DNA of 64,000 nucleotides from UBA6144 sp964399165 (lineage in GTDB: Bacteria; Bdellovibrionota; Bacteriovoracia; Bacteriovoracales; Bacteriovoracaceae), in NCBI GenBank assembly GCA_964399165.1, contig CAYNPO010000001.1, positions 186,001-250,000 of the forward strand. Direction: 5' to 3'. Each line of letters starts with the position of its first letter. Position 1 is the first letter of the stretch. This document shows, one piece after another, positions 1 through 8,036 of the stretch. The notes below the pieces were generated by a model, which saw only the letters and a program-made list of their open reading frames with translations, made no database searches and was not told the origin of the DNA. The position numbers and the translations under genes were made by a program.

Positions 1-157
1 CCCGCTTGTCCTCGTCCTTCCCGTCCTTCATGCCCTTCTTGAAGTTGTTGATGGCCTCGCCCAAGGAGCTGCCGAGCTTCGGGAGGCGGCTGCCACCGAA
101 GAACACCAGCACCACCAGCAGCACGACGACGAGTTCACCAAAACCAAGTCCGAACAT
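1..157 (-). CDS. tatA: Sec-independent (twin-arginine) translocase subunit TatA, 3' end missing
   Basis: Reverse-strand reading from the ATG at 157 gives a protein starting MFGLGFGELVVVLLVVLV. This is a single membrane helix followed by FFGGSRLPKLGSSLGEAI and a charged helix (FKKGMKDGKDED), the standard TatA/E plan. TatA forms the pore-like component that moves folded, twin-arginine-signal proteins across the inner membrane. An AAGGA ribosome-binding site lies about 5 bases before the ATG. The gene runs off the window start, so the acidic C-terminal tail is not seen. It follows queF on the same strand with only 23 bases between them, so the two may share a transcript. TatB is a less likely alternative because the amphipathic helix is short and lysine-rich. 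Confidence 0.88.
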   Translation of the reverse strand, partial: MFGLGFGELVVVLLVVLVFFGGSRLPKLGSSLGEAINNFKKGMKDGKDEDKR

Positions 158-180
158 GGGGAATCCTTTGTAGCTCTAGT

Positions 181-699
181 TTAGCCGTACACCCGGTTGA
201 GGGGAAGGGTGTACTTACCGGGGGCGTAGTCGGCCAAGCGCATGGCCTTGAGCCCTTCCCAGGCCTTGCCGTTGGCGGCTTGGGCGAAGGGGAAGATGGC
301 GATGCCCCCACGGGGGGTGAACTCGCCGATGACTTCGATGTAGCGGGGCTTCATCAGCTTGTCCAAATCCTTGCAGATCTTGGCGATGCAGTCCTCGTGG
401 AAGTCGCCGTGGTTCCTGAAGCTGAACAGGTAGAGCTTGAGCGACTTGGACTCCACCATGAGCTTGTCCGCGATGTAGTTCACGTAGACGCGGGCGAAGT
501 CCGGCTGGCCAGTTTTGGGGCACAGGCTGGTGAACTCCGTGCACACGAAGGTGGTCCAGTTGTCGCTGTCGGGGTGCTTATTGGGGAAGGACTCCAGGAG
601 CCCGGGAGAGTAGGTCTGGGGGTAGTCGGTGTGGGCCTCGCCCAGATGGGTGACGCCCTTGAGCTCTTTACCGCTTCTTCCCTGAGTTTTCTTGGCCAT
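181..699 (-). CDS. queF: NADPH-dependent 7-cyano-7-deazaguanine reductase QueF
   Basis: This 172-residue protein is the short (unimodular) QueF, which reduces preQ0 to preQ1 in the queuosine tRNA-modification pathway. Visible landmarks are the FTSLCPKTGQPDFA block with the thioimide-forming Cys60 and Asp67, the QueF motif ESKSLKLYLFSFRN at 83-96, and HED at 101-103. The length fits the short family. Eight bases before the ATG on the minus strand lies CATATA/TATATG, with a TGGACA-like box 17 bases further upstream. The mRNA may therefore begin at or next to the start codon. The gene is divergent from the ferrochelatase fusion with only 30 bases between start codons. Confidence 0.95.
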   Translation of the reverse strand: MAKKTQGRSGKELKGVTHLGEAHTDYPQTYSPGLLESFPNKHPDSDNWTTFVCTEFTSLCPKTGQPDFARVYVNYIADKLMVESKSLKLYLFSFRNHGDFHEDCIAKICKDLDKLMKPRYIEVIGEFTPRGGIAIFPFAQAANGKAWEGLKAMRLADYAPGKYTLPLNRVYG

Positions 700-729
700 A
701 GACTGGGCATATATGGCAAAAACAGAGGC

Positions 730-3129
730 ATGTCCACCAAGACCAAGGTCCTGCTGGCCCAGCTGGGCTCGCCCCGTTCCCCACGGGTGGGGGATGTGCG
801 CGCTTTCCTGCGGGAATTCCTGGGGGACCCCCGGGTGGTGGATGCCCCTCGGTGGCTATGGGCCATTGTTTTGAATCTTTTCGTGCTGCCTTTCCGGCCC
901 CGGCGTTCGGCCGAGGCCTACGCCCGGATCTGGGATGGGGATGGGTTCCCGTTGGTGAAGACCACGTTGAAGGTGGCTGAAGGGCTTAAACCCCATTTGG
1001 ATGGGAACATTGAGGTTGAGGCCTGCTTCTTGCTGGCCGATCCGCGCGTGGGCGAGGTCCTGGACCGCTGGGAGCAAGAAAACCCCGCCACCCGCGCCCA
1101 GGACGTGCTGGTGTTGCCCCAATTCCCCCAGTACGCGGAATCCACCACGGCTTCCGTGGTGGACGTGGTGGCCAAGGAGTTCCACAGTAGGGTGGAGATT
1201 CCGCGCTTCTCCGTGCTGGAGAGTTACCACCGCTCCCGCTGCTTCATCGACAACTCCGTCCGCCGCATCCGTGAGTCTCTGACCTCGGCACGTCCGGACG
1301 TGCTGGTGATCTCCTTCCACGGCATCCCACTGCGTCGGGTATTGGACAAAAAAGACCCGTACTTCCGCCATTGCTTGGAGACCTTCCGCCTGATCGAGCG
1401 CGGCCTGGGCAAGCTCGACGTGCCGGTGAAGATGACCTTCCAGTCGCGCTTCGGCACCGAAGTCTGGCTCGGCCCCTACACCGACGCCACGGTGGAGCAG
1501 CTGGTGGAGGACGGGCACAAGCACGTGGCCGTGTACTGTCCGAGTTTCGTGGTGGACTGCCTGGAAACCACCGACGAGATCGGCAACGAGCTTCGCCACG
1601 AGGTCGAAAAGCGGGGAGGGAAGCTCACCGCTATCCCGTGCCTCAATGATGATGTTGGCTGGCTCAAGGACTACGCTGGATTCATCAACACCCAGGTCAA
1701 CGGAGACCGCGCCGCCCGGGAATCACTCTTTCATCCCATCGACGTCAGCGAGGACTACATGCACGCCACCGCCGAGCAGGCCAAAAACCACGCCGCCCCC
1801 TTGCCCGCGGAGAGCAAGCGCGTGCTCAAGCTCATGTTCCTCACCATGTTCTTGGACCTCATGGGCTTCTCCATCATCTTCCCGCTCTTCCCCGCCTTGG
1901 CAAAACACTACCTCGCCACGGACCCGGACAACGTCTTCCTGCGGGGGATCTTCGGATTGGTGGGTGACATCCAGGCCCTGGGCGGCGAGGCCGCGGGCAG
2001 CGCCGGCAGCGTGGTGCTGTTCGGAGGCATCCTGGGCGCTTTGTACTCCCTCCTGCAATTCGTCGCGGCCCCCGCCTGGGGAGCGATCTCGGACCGGGTG
2101 GGACGCAAACCGGTGCTGGTCGTTTCCATCCTGGGTCTCTTCATCAGTTACGGCCTGTGGTTCTTCGCTGGCACGTTCACCTTGCTCATCGCCGGCCGGG
2201 CCCTGGGGGGGCTCATGAGTGGCAACCTATCCATCGCTTCGGCGGTGGTGGCCGACGTCACCGACCAGAAAAACCGCTCCAAGGGCATGGCGGTGGTGGG
2301 CATCGCCTTTGCCCTGGGTTTCATCTTCGGCCCGGCCATCGGCGGGATCAGCATGCTTTTCAGCCTCACGGCCGCTTGGCCAATGCTCGAAACTTGGGGC
2401 GTGAATCCCTTCTCCACCGCCGCACTGGTGTCGATGGTGCTGGCCCTGGTCAACCTTTTCACCGTCACCCTGTGGTTCCCCGAAACCCTCCCCAAGGAAA
2501 AACGCGGCCAGGGCATGGGTCTGCACCGCACGGCCAACCTGGCCAAGCTCTTCGCTCCCTTGCCCTTCAAGGGCACCAACCAGACCAACTGGGCCTACTT
2601 CCTCTTCATCACGGCGTTTGCCGGCATGGAGTTCACTCTGACCTTTCTGGCGGTGGAGCGCTTCGGCTACTCGCCCTTGGACAACGCCAAGATGTTCGTG
2701 TTCATCGGACTCCTCATCGGCTTCACCCAAGGTGGGTACGTGCGCCGCAAGGCCCACCAGGTGGGGGAGGGGAGAATGGCGGTGCAAGGGCTGGGATTGA
2801 TCGTGCCTGGCCTATTGATGATCGGTTGGGCCTCCAGTGGCGGGCTTCTTTACGCGGGGCTCGGCTTCTTGGCGATCGGTTCCGCCATGGTCATCCCGTG
2901 CCTGACCTCATTGGTGTCCTTGTTCACGCCGGCCGAGGAGCAGGGGCGAGCCCTGGGGCAGTTCCGTGGGCTCGGGTCGTTGGGACGCGTGGTGGGGCCG
3001 TTGATGGCGAGCCTCGCCTACTGGCGCTGGGGTGGGGCCCCCACCTACGTGGCCGGGGCCATCGCCCTGGTCATTCCTATGCTGATGGTGCGGGCGCTGC
3101 CGCGGCCCCAGGCAGGGGTTCAGGGATAG
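730..3129 (+). CDS. hemH: Ferrochelatase fused to a major facilitator superfamily transporter
   Basis: This is one uninterrupted 799-residue frame. Residues 1 to about 335 are ferrochelatase (Fe2+ insertion into porphyrin, last step of heme synthesis): SFHGIP with the metal-site His197, FQSRFGTEVWLGPYTD, and DCLETTDEI with Glu279. Residues from about 365 to the end are a roughly 12-helix MFS permease with the loop motif GAISDRVGRKP at 451-461. It is most like drug/H+ antiporters of the TetA type. The frame is open far upstream, but the protein family begins at the ATG at 730 (MSTKTKVLLAQLGSP). No stop lies at the junction. A weak internal start (ATG 1759 with GAGG before it) could give separate permease. 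The last 53 bases overlap the convergent M14 gene. Transport of a porphyrin or heme is an inference only. Confidence 0.93.
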   Translation: MSTKTKVLLAQLGSPRSPRVGDVRAFLREFLGDPRVVDAPRWLWAIVLNLFVLPFRPRRSAEAYARIWDGDGFPLVKTTLKVAEGLKPHLDGNIEVEACFLLADPRVGEVLDRWEQENPATRAQDVLVLPQFPQYAESTTASVVDVVAKEFHSRVEIPRFSVLESYHRSRCFIDNSVRRIRESLTSARPDVLVISFHGIPLRRVLDKKDPYFRHCLETFRLIERGLGKLDVPVKMTFQSRFGTEVWLGPYTDATVEQLVEDGHKHVAVYCPSFVVDCLETTDEIGNELRHEVEKRGGKLTAIPCLNDDVGWLKDYAGFINTQVNGDRAARESLFHPIDVSEDYMHATAEQAKNHAAPLPAESKRVLKLMFLTMFLDLMGFSIIFPLFPALAKHYLATDPDNVFLRGIFGLVGDIQALGGEAAGSAGSVVLFGGILGALYSLLQFVAAPAWGAISDRVGRKPVLVVSILGLFISYGLWFFAGTFTLLIAGRALGGLMSGNLSIASAVVADVTDQKNRSKGMAVVGIAFALGFIFGPAIGGISMLFSLTAAWPMLETWGVNPFSTAALVSMVLALVNLFTVTLWFPETLPKEKRGQGMGLHRTANLAKLFAPLPFKGTNQTNWAYFLFITAFAGMEFTLTFLAVERFGYSPLDNAKMFVFIGLLIGFTQGGYVRRKAHQVGEGRMAVQGLGLIVPGLLMIGWASSGGLLYAGLGFLAIGSAMVIPCLTSLVSLFTPAEEQGRALGQFRGLGSLGRVVGPLMASLAYWRWGGAPTYVAGAIALVIPMLMVRALPRPQAGVQG

Positions 3130-4096
3130 GGCCCACCTCGCGCTCGATGGCGTGGTGGATGGCCTCGCGGAAAAGTTTCCAGAAACGGTCACTGTTCCTC
3201 GGGTCCGAGTCCGGCAGCTCCAGCGTGTAGGTGGGGATACCCAACTCGCGCCCGGCCCAGTTTCCCAGACTCCCGGGGAAGTGCGGATAGTTGGAGACCT
3301 TGTAGCCCTCCGCCTTCTCCGACATGGAGAGCAGGAGGTCCTTGGCCGGGCGAGTGCTGTCTTTCTTCAGGTCGGGACCATCGAAGTCCAATAGCCCCAG
3401 GGGTGAATGCACGGAGATGATCTTGGAAGGTTGATAACGCTTGATCAGGTTCACCTGGAACACGGTTTCCTGTTCGCTTAGTGCCTTGTGCCCGGGAAAG
3501 CGCCGCTTGTCCCTGCGGTGCTTGTGCTTCCACAGTCTCAGGGCGTCCGCTTGCCAGTCCTTCGTGGGGAAATTCCGGTTCACGTCGACCCCACGGCCAT
3601 TGGTGCGCGTGGGCCTTTCCACGAAAAAGGAATCGGGGCTCACCAGCGGGGCGACCACCACCACGCGGTTGGTGAGGTCCCAGTGGAAGTCGCGCAAATC
3701 GTAGAGCACGTCGAAGCAGAATTTCACGGGGGTGATCTCGTCGCCGTGCACGCCGCACATGAGGAGCGTGACGTTCTTGGCGGCGAGGTTTTCCTCGGAA
3801 CCGAACACCGCCCAGGGCAGGGGGATTCCTTTCTCGCTGTTCCTGACGTGGTTCCATGTGAACTCCCGGCAGCGGCTGGCGCCCCAGCCGTAGCGCTGGA
3901 AGGCCAGATCCATGCGCGCACACCATTTCTCAACCGCAGGCGTGGGAGTGGGTGGGGCGGGGGGAACATAGACGTTCACCGGCGCAGGGGTGGGGGACGC
4001 GGTGGGCCCGGACGCGCTTCCACTGGCAGGTTCAGGCGGGCGGGACGCCGCGCATGCGGAGATGAGCGTGGGGAGGAGCAGTGCCATGAACTTCAT
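3077..4096 (-). CDS. M14-family zinc carboxypeptidase lipoprotein (MpaA/murein-peptide amidase-like)
   Basis: This 339-residue protein begins MKFMALLLPTLISAC, a lipoprotein signal with lipid Cys15. A Pro/Ala/Ser-rich linker to about residue 55 follows, then an M14 peptidase domain. Zinc ligands are His117 and Glu120 in GVHGDE and His230 in ISVHS. The substrate-binding DVNRNFP is at 171-177, and the catalytic Glu293 is in TLELPDSD. The pattern resembles MpaA, which trims murein peptides, so cell-wall recycling or degradation is plausible. The open frame extends further upstream, but the lipoprotein start fits best. There is no ribosome-binding site, and a TTTACA-N18-TACAAT promoter ends 7 bases before the ATG, suggesting a leaderless message. 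ATG 4087 is an alternative start. Confidence 0.87.
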   Translation of the reverse strand: MKFMALLLPTLISACAASRPPEPASGSASGPTASPTPAPVNVYVPPAPPTPTPAVEKWCARMDLAFQRYGWGASRCREFTWNHVRNSEKGIPLPWAVFGSEENLAAKNVTLLMCGVHGDEITPVKFCFDVLYDLRDFHWDLTNRVVVVAPLVSPDSFFVERPTRTNGRGVDVNRNFPTKDWQADALRLWKHKHRRDKRRFPGHKALSEQETVFQVNLIKRYQPSKIISVHSPLGLLDFDGPDLKKDSTRPAKDLLLSMSEKAEGYKVSNYPHFPGSLGNWAGRELGIPTYTLELPDSDPRNSDRFWKLFREAIHHAIEREVGPIPEPLPGAAAAPAPSA

Positions 4097-4103
4097 GGGG
4101 ATG

Positions 4104-4133
4104 ATTGTATAGAGGCGCCGCCGGGTCTGTAAA
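4104..4133 (-). promoter_or_regulatory. Promoter of the M14 lipoprotein gene, likely leaderless
   Basis: On the minus strand, TTTACA (4128-4133) and TACAAT (4104-4109) are separated by 18 bases, a good sigma-70 type promoter. Only 7 bases separate the -10 box from the ATG at 4096, so the transcript would start at about the first codon. Confidence 0.6.
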
Positions 4134-4223
4134 AAGGTTCCCGCCCATTCCGGTCGGGGGCGCTCAAGTTTGGCCTGCTGCCAACCGATATGGGCAGTGT
4201 CGTTTTCCCAAGGGGTGTCCCGC

Positions 4224-6221
4224 ATGCTGACCAGCCTGGCCGAATTCAAGTATTACCAATCCTTCCGCGTGCCGGTGGAGTCCCGGGACGACGTGATGTT
4301 CCTGGTAGAGATCGAGGACGAATTCGGTAAATTCAGGCCCCTGGAGAAGACCCGCCTGCGCGACGTGAGCATGTCGGGCCTGGGTTTCTGTTCCGAGGCC
4401 CGCCTGGCGGTGGGGGTCAGCGTCCGCTGCTCGATCCAGTTCAAACGCTTCCGCCACGAGTTCATGGCCAACATCGTACGCGCCTTCCAGTCGCGCCAGC
4501 CGGGGCAGGACGACATCATGGATTACGGCGCCGAGCTGGAGAAGGACGACTTCCCTGCCATGAAGCGCTTCATCGAGCAGTACGTGAACAGCCTCCCCCC
4601 CGAACGGCTCAAGGACAGCCTGATCCAGCTGGCGCTGACTGAACGCTTCTCCTCCGCTGAGGAGGGCTTCGAGATGTTCTCGCTGATGCTGTCGCTCTTC
4701 AAGGACATCACCCAGTTCGGGAACAAGGAGAAATTCGTCGAGAGCATGCTGGAGGAGATTACCCGCATCCTCAATGCCCAGCGTGCCAGCATCTTCCTGA
4801 TCAACCCCGACACCAACGAGTTGGAGGCCGTGGCCGCCCTGGGCATCGATAAGGCCTCGCTGAAGTTCGATTACCGGAAAGGCATCGCCGGCAGCGTCTA
4901 CACCACCGGCGTGTCGCTCAACATCGACTGCAAGACCGACAAGGTGCGCTTCTCCGAGGAGATCGACCGGCTCACCGGCTTCCAGACCAAGAGCATCATC
5001 TGCAGCCCCATCATGAACCGCGAGGACAAAATCATCGGGGTCATCGAGGTGCTGAACAAGAGGAACGAGGACCGCTTCACCGCGGACGACGAAAAGACCA
5101 TGAAGGTGCTGGCGCTCATCTGCTCCTCGGTCTTCCACAACTACAACCCCGTTTCCGAGAAGTCCCTGGTGCGCCGGTTCTCCACCCCGTTTGACCGGGA
5201 GCACGCCTGGATAGGCCGCTCCGCCGTAACCGCGGAGGTGCGCAAGGCCATCGTCAAGCTCAAGGACATCGACTCGCCCCTTTTGATCCACGGCGAGCCC
5301 GGAACGGGCAAGAAGTTGTTGGCGCGCATCCTCCACGTGGAGGGCAAGCGCGGGCTTAAGCCCTGGGGCCAAGTGCAATGCCAGGGCGTTGACCCCGAGA
5401 CCTTGGAGCGGGAGCTGTTCGGCGAAGCCGGGCGTGGCTCTAAGCTGGAGGAATGTGGGGGGGGCACCGTGGCCTTCGTGGAAGTGGGCTACATGCCGCT
5501 GCCGTTGCAAGGCCGCCTCGTGCATGCCCTGAGAGAGCGCCGGATTCCCGGGAGCACCTCCGTGCTGGATCTGCGCACAATCTTCACCAGCAGCCAGGAC
5601 CTCCCCGGCCTTGTGGCGGAAGGCAAGTTCAATCCCGAGCTGTTCCACTGGATGTCCGCCTCAGAGATGGCGGTTGAGCCCCTGAGGAAGCGCAAGCAGG
5701 ACGTGGAAGACCTGGTCGCTTTCTTCCTCCGAAAGGAGTGCCGCAAGCAGGGCCTTCTCCTGAAGGAGTTCTCTCCCGTCCTCAAGGACGCCCTGGCCGA
5801 CTACAACTGGCCCGGTAACGTGGCCGAGATGGAACAGGTGATCGAGAAGGCCGTCCTCTACAACCCCAAGGCCCACATCATCACCGACCTCGGCAGCAAG
5901 GCCACGCCGGTGCTGGATGCCAGCAAGTCGGGTGGATGCAACCTGGAGCATATCGCCCACGCCGATGACCCCTCGCTCCCCCTCAAGGACCGCGTGGCCT
6001 TGGTCGAGCGGGAGATGATCTTGGCCGAAATCAAACGCCACCGCGGCAATAAGTCCAAGGCCGCTATCGCCATGGGCATGTCCCGAGAGGCCCTGAGAAA
6101 AAAGCTCCTCACCTCCGACCAGATCATCGAAGAGCTCAAGCATCCCCGTCCCGCCGCCCCCGCGCCCGCCGCGGAAGGCGTCGAGACGAGCGGCCAAGAC
6201 AAGGCGGACGAAGCCGCCTAA
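4224..6221 (+). CDS. PilZ - GAF - degenerate sigma-54-activator AAA+ - Fis-type HTH regulator
   Basis: This 665-residue protein has four parts. A PilZ-like N-terminal domain carries DVSMSGLGF at 48-56. A GAF domain spans about 165-310 (RASIFLINPDTNELEAVAA region). An AAA+ domain resembling NtrC-family activators spans about 325-560. A Fis-type helix-turn-helix lies at about 590-630 (HRGNKSKAAIAMGMSREALRKKL). The Walker A GEPGTGKK at 357-364 is intact. However, the GAFTGA sigma-54 loop is absent, Walker B reads AFVEV without the Asp, and sensor II reads NVAEME instead of NVRELE. It is therefore unlikely to remodel sigma-54 polymerase. The start at 4224 has AAGGGG upstream. It lies 56 bases before cdaA on the same strand, so it may respond to a small ligand or c-di-GMP and affect that operon. 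Ligand binding by this PilZ is uncertain. Confidence 0.88.
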   Translation: MLTSLAEFKYYQSFRVPVESRDDVMFLVEIEDEFGKFRPLEKTRLRDVSMSGLGFCSEARLAVGVSVRCSIQFKRFRHEFMANIVRAFQSRQPGQDDIMDYGAELEKDDFPAMKRFIEQYVNSLPPERLKDSLIQLALTERFSSAEEGFEMFSLMLSLFKDITQFGNKEKFVESMLEEITRILNAQRASIFLINPDTNELEAVAALGIDKASLKFDYRKGIAGSVYTTGVSLNIDCKTDKVRFSEEIDRLTGFQTKSIICSPIMNREDKIIGVIEVLNKRNEDRFTADDEKTMKVLALICSSVFHNYNPVSEKSLVRRFSTPFDREHAWIGRSAVTAEVRKAIVKLKDIDSPLLIHGEPGTGKKLLARILHVEGKRGLKPWGQVQCQGVDPETLERELFGEAGRGSKLEECGGGTVAFVEVGYMPLPLQGRLVHALRERRIPGSTSVLDLRTIFTSSQDLPGLVAEGKFNPELFHWMSASEMAVEPLRKRKQDVEDLVAFFLRKECRKQGLLLKEFSPVLKDALADYNWPGNVAEMEQVIEKAVLYNPKAHIITDLGSKATPVLDASKSGGCNLEHIAHADDPSLPLKDRVALVEREMILAEIKRHRGNKSKAAIAMGMSREALRKKLLTSDQIIEELKHPRPAAPAPAAEGVETSGQDKADEAA

Positions 6222-6229
6222 GCCTCAGT

Positions 6230-6272
6230 TTCCCCAGGGGGGCGCCGATAAGCCGGTAAAACCCCTGGGGAA
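6230..6272 (+). promoter_or_regulatory. Hairpin enclosing the ribosome-binding site of cdaA
   Basis: TTCCCCAGGGG (6230-6240) and CCCCTGGGGAA (6262-6272) are perfect 11-base inverted repeats with a 21-base loop. The right arm contains GGGGAA, the only ribosome-binding sequence before the TTG start of cdaA at 6278. Folding would hide that site. It has no T-run, so it is a poor intrinsic terminator for the upstream gene. It is more likely a translational control element. Confidence 0.6.
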
Positions 6273-6277
6273 CCCGT

Positions 6278-7078
6278 TTGAAGGAACTGCTGCCATTCCT
6301 GCGCAACTTCCGTCTGGTCGACTTGCTCGACATCATGGCGGTGAGTTTGATCGTTTACCGGTTGCTCCTGATCGTCCAGGGCACCCGGGCGGTCCCCATG
6401 CTGGTGGGGCTGGGGGCCATGGTCTCCCTGTGGGCCGTGGCCAATGCTTACGAACTCCACGCCCTCACCTGGTTGTTGCAGCTTTTCTTCGACTACCTGG
6501 TCATCTTGGTGATCGTGCTATTCCAGGACCAGATCAAAAGCGCGCTAGCCGCCTTCGGGGGGACGCGTTTCTGGGGCAAGAGCGGCCAGTCCAACCTGGA
6601 GCAACAAATAGAGGAAGTGGTGGCCGCCTGTACCGCCCTTTCGCGGGAGCGCACCGGCGCCCTGATCGTTTTTGAGAAGGACCACGGCCTCTTGAACTAC
6701 GCCAAAACCGGCACGCGGCTAGACGCCCGGTTGCATGCCGACGTGCTATACGCGCTCTTCCAGGTCAACTCACCCCTGCATGACGGGGCCGTGGTGCTGT
6801 ACGAGGGCGTGATCCAGGCCGCGGGCTGCTTCTTGCCCCTTTCCAAGAGCGCCGAGGTGGATCGCCATTTCGGGACCCGCCACCGTGCCGCCCTGGGGGT
6901 GACCGAGGTGAGCGACGCGGTGGTGGTGGTGGTTTCGGAGGAAACCGGCCGGATCCAAATCTGCTCGGATGGCCACTTCCACCCGGTGGATGGGGAGGAT
7001 GCCCTCCGGCGCGGGTTGCGCAAGCACCTGTCCTCCTCTTCACGGGGCGGGGACGCCCTGGCCACCGGGGGGGCCTGA
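6278..7078 (+). CDS. cdaA: Membrane diadenylate cyclase CdaA (c-di-AMP synthase)
   Basis: This 266-residue protein makes c-di-AMP from two ATP. Three N-terminal membrane helices (about 13-32, 38-56, 62-83) precede a DisA_N/DAC domain with the catalytic DGA motif at 169-171 (SPLHDGAVVL) and the RHR motif at 201-203 (GTRHRAALG). The start is TTG at 6278. It is preferred because the N-terminus (LLPFLRNFRLVDLLDI) matches the family, GGGGAA lies 5 bases before it, and the next in-frame ATG would remove the first helix. The start is preceded by a long hairpin that includes the ribosome-binding site. The order cdaA-cdaR-glmM, known from Firmicutes, is kept here. Confidence 0.95.
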   Translation: MKELLPFLRNFRLVDLLDIMAVSLIVYRLLLIVQGTRAVPMLVGLGAMVSLWAVANAYELHALTWLLQLFFDYLVILVIVLFQDQIKSALAAFGGTRFWGKSGQSNLEQQIEEVVAACTALSRERTGALIVFEKDHGLLNYAKTGTRLDARLHADVLYALFQVNSPLHDGAVVLYEGVIQAAGCFLPLSKSAEVDRHFGTRHRAALGVTEVSDAVVVVVSEETGRIQICSDGHFHPVDGEDALRRGLRKHLSSSSRGGDALATGGA

Positions 7079-7081
7079 GCC

Positions 7082-7996
7082 ATGCGCCTGCGCTTTCGGC
7101 CGAAGAAAGGCACCCTGCGTTTCCTCTCGGTGGTCACGGGCTTCCTCATCTGGTTCTATGTGCTCAACGCGGCCCGGGTGCGGGTGGAGAAGGTGGTGCT
7201 CCTGCAATACGTGCTGCCCGAGCACGCCGTGTTCGCCAAGCGGCCCCCGGCGGAAGTGGGCGTAGTGCTCGAAGGCCCCCGGGCCTTCATGCGCCAGCTG
7301 GAGTCGAGGGAAGAGCGCATGGTGGTGGACTTGACCCGCCGGCCTTGGCGGGACCAATCCAACCCCCGGGTGCCACTCAGGCCGGAGGACATCCCCTTGC
7401 CTTTCGGCGTGCGGGTGGAGCGCTTCTCCGCCCGGTGGCTGGAGCTGAGACTGGAGCGCAAGGCCTCGAAGGTGGTGCCGGTGAAGGCGCCGCTGGTGGG
7501 GGAGTTGCCCTCGGAGTTGCGCCTGGAAAAATTACGGGTGCGTCCCTCCGAAGTGGAAGTGGTGGGCCCGCGCAGCCTGGTGGGCAGTCTCAAAGAAGTC
7601 ACCACGCGGCCGGTGGACGTGGAGTCGTTGTTGGGCCAGGAAACGATCTCCCTGGAGTGGCAACTACCGGATGAACGCTTGGTGGTGGCCACCGCGGGCA
7701 CGCCCCAGCTCTCCTACGAACTCACCGCCCGGCGTGCCAACTTGGTGCTCGAAAGCGTTCCGGTTAGGGTGCTCGGGGACGGTCGGGTGACCGGCGCTTC
7801 CAAGGTCACAGTGGTGCTGTGGGCGCCCGCGGACCTGGTCCGGCGAGTGGAGAAAACGGACTTGAACGTTCAGGTGTGGGCCGAGGTGCCCGAAGGTAAG
7901 CGTGGGCAACAGCGGGTGCCACTCAGGGCAGTGCTCCCGCCTCGACTCCACCTGGTGGAGTTGCGCCCTTCGTCAGTCCTTGTGGAGGGCCCCTAA
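7082..7996 (+). CDS. cdaR: CdaR-like YbbR-domain protein, regulator of CdaA
   Basis: This 304-residue protein has one N-terminal membrane helix (about 13-30) followed by extracytoplasmic YbbR repeats, for example the segment around VVPVKAPLVGELP and LRVRPSEVEVVGP. YbbR/CdaR proteins bind CdaA in the membrane and tune c-di-AMP output. It starts 3 bases after the cdaA stop and is followed by glmM, which completes the conserved trio. No signal-peptidase site is apparent, so the helix should stay as an anchor. Sequence conservation in YbbR repeats is low, so the call relies on the repeat pattern together with the gene order. Confidence 0.85.
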   Translation: MRLRFRPKKGTLRFLSVVTGFLIWFYVLNAARVRVEKVVLLQYVLPEHAVFAKRPPAEVGVVLEGPRAFMRQLESREERMVVDLTRRPWRDQSNPRVPLRPEDIPLPFGVRVERFSARWLELRLERKASKVVPVKAPLVGELPSELRLEKLRVRPSEVEVVGPRSLVGSLKEVTTRPVDVESLLGQETISLEWQLPDERLVVATAGTPQLSYELTARRANLVLESVPVRVLGDGRVTGASKVTVVLWAPADLVRRVEKTDLNVQVWAEVPEGKRGQQRVPLRAVLPPRLHLVELRPSSVLVEGP

Positions 7997-8036
7997 TCCG
8001 GGTAACCTGGGGGCAGACTCTCTCCCGAGGAAACCC

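Noticed and set aside
280..729. N-terminal 150-residue extension of the ferrochelatase frame
   Set aside because: It is antisense to queF, has no ferrochelatase similarity and the family N-terminus begins exactly at the ATG at 730.
4164..5648. 494-codon minus-strand frame opposite the PilZ-GAF gene
   Set aside because: Leu/Gly/Glu-rich antisense shadow of a real gene, typical of high-GC DNA.
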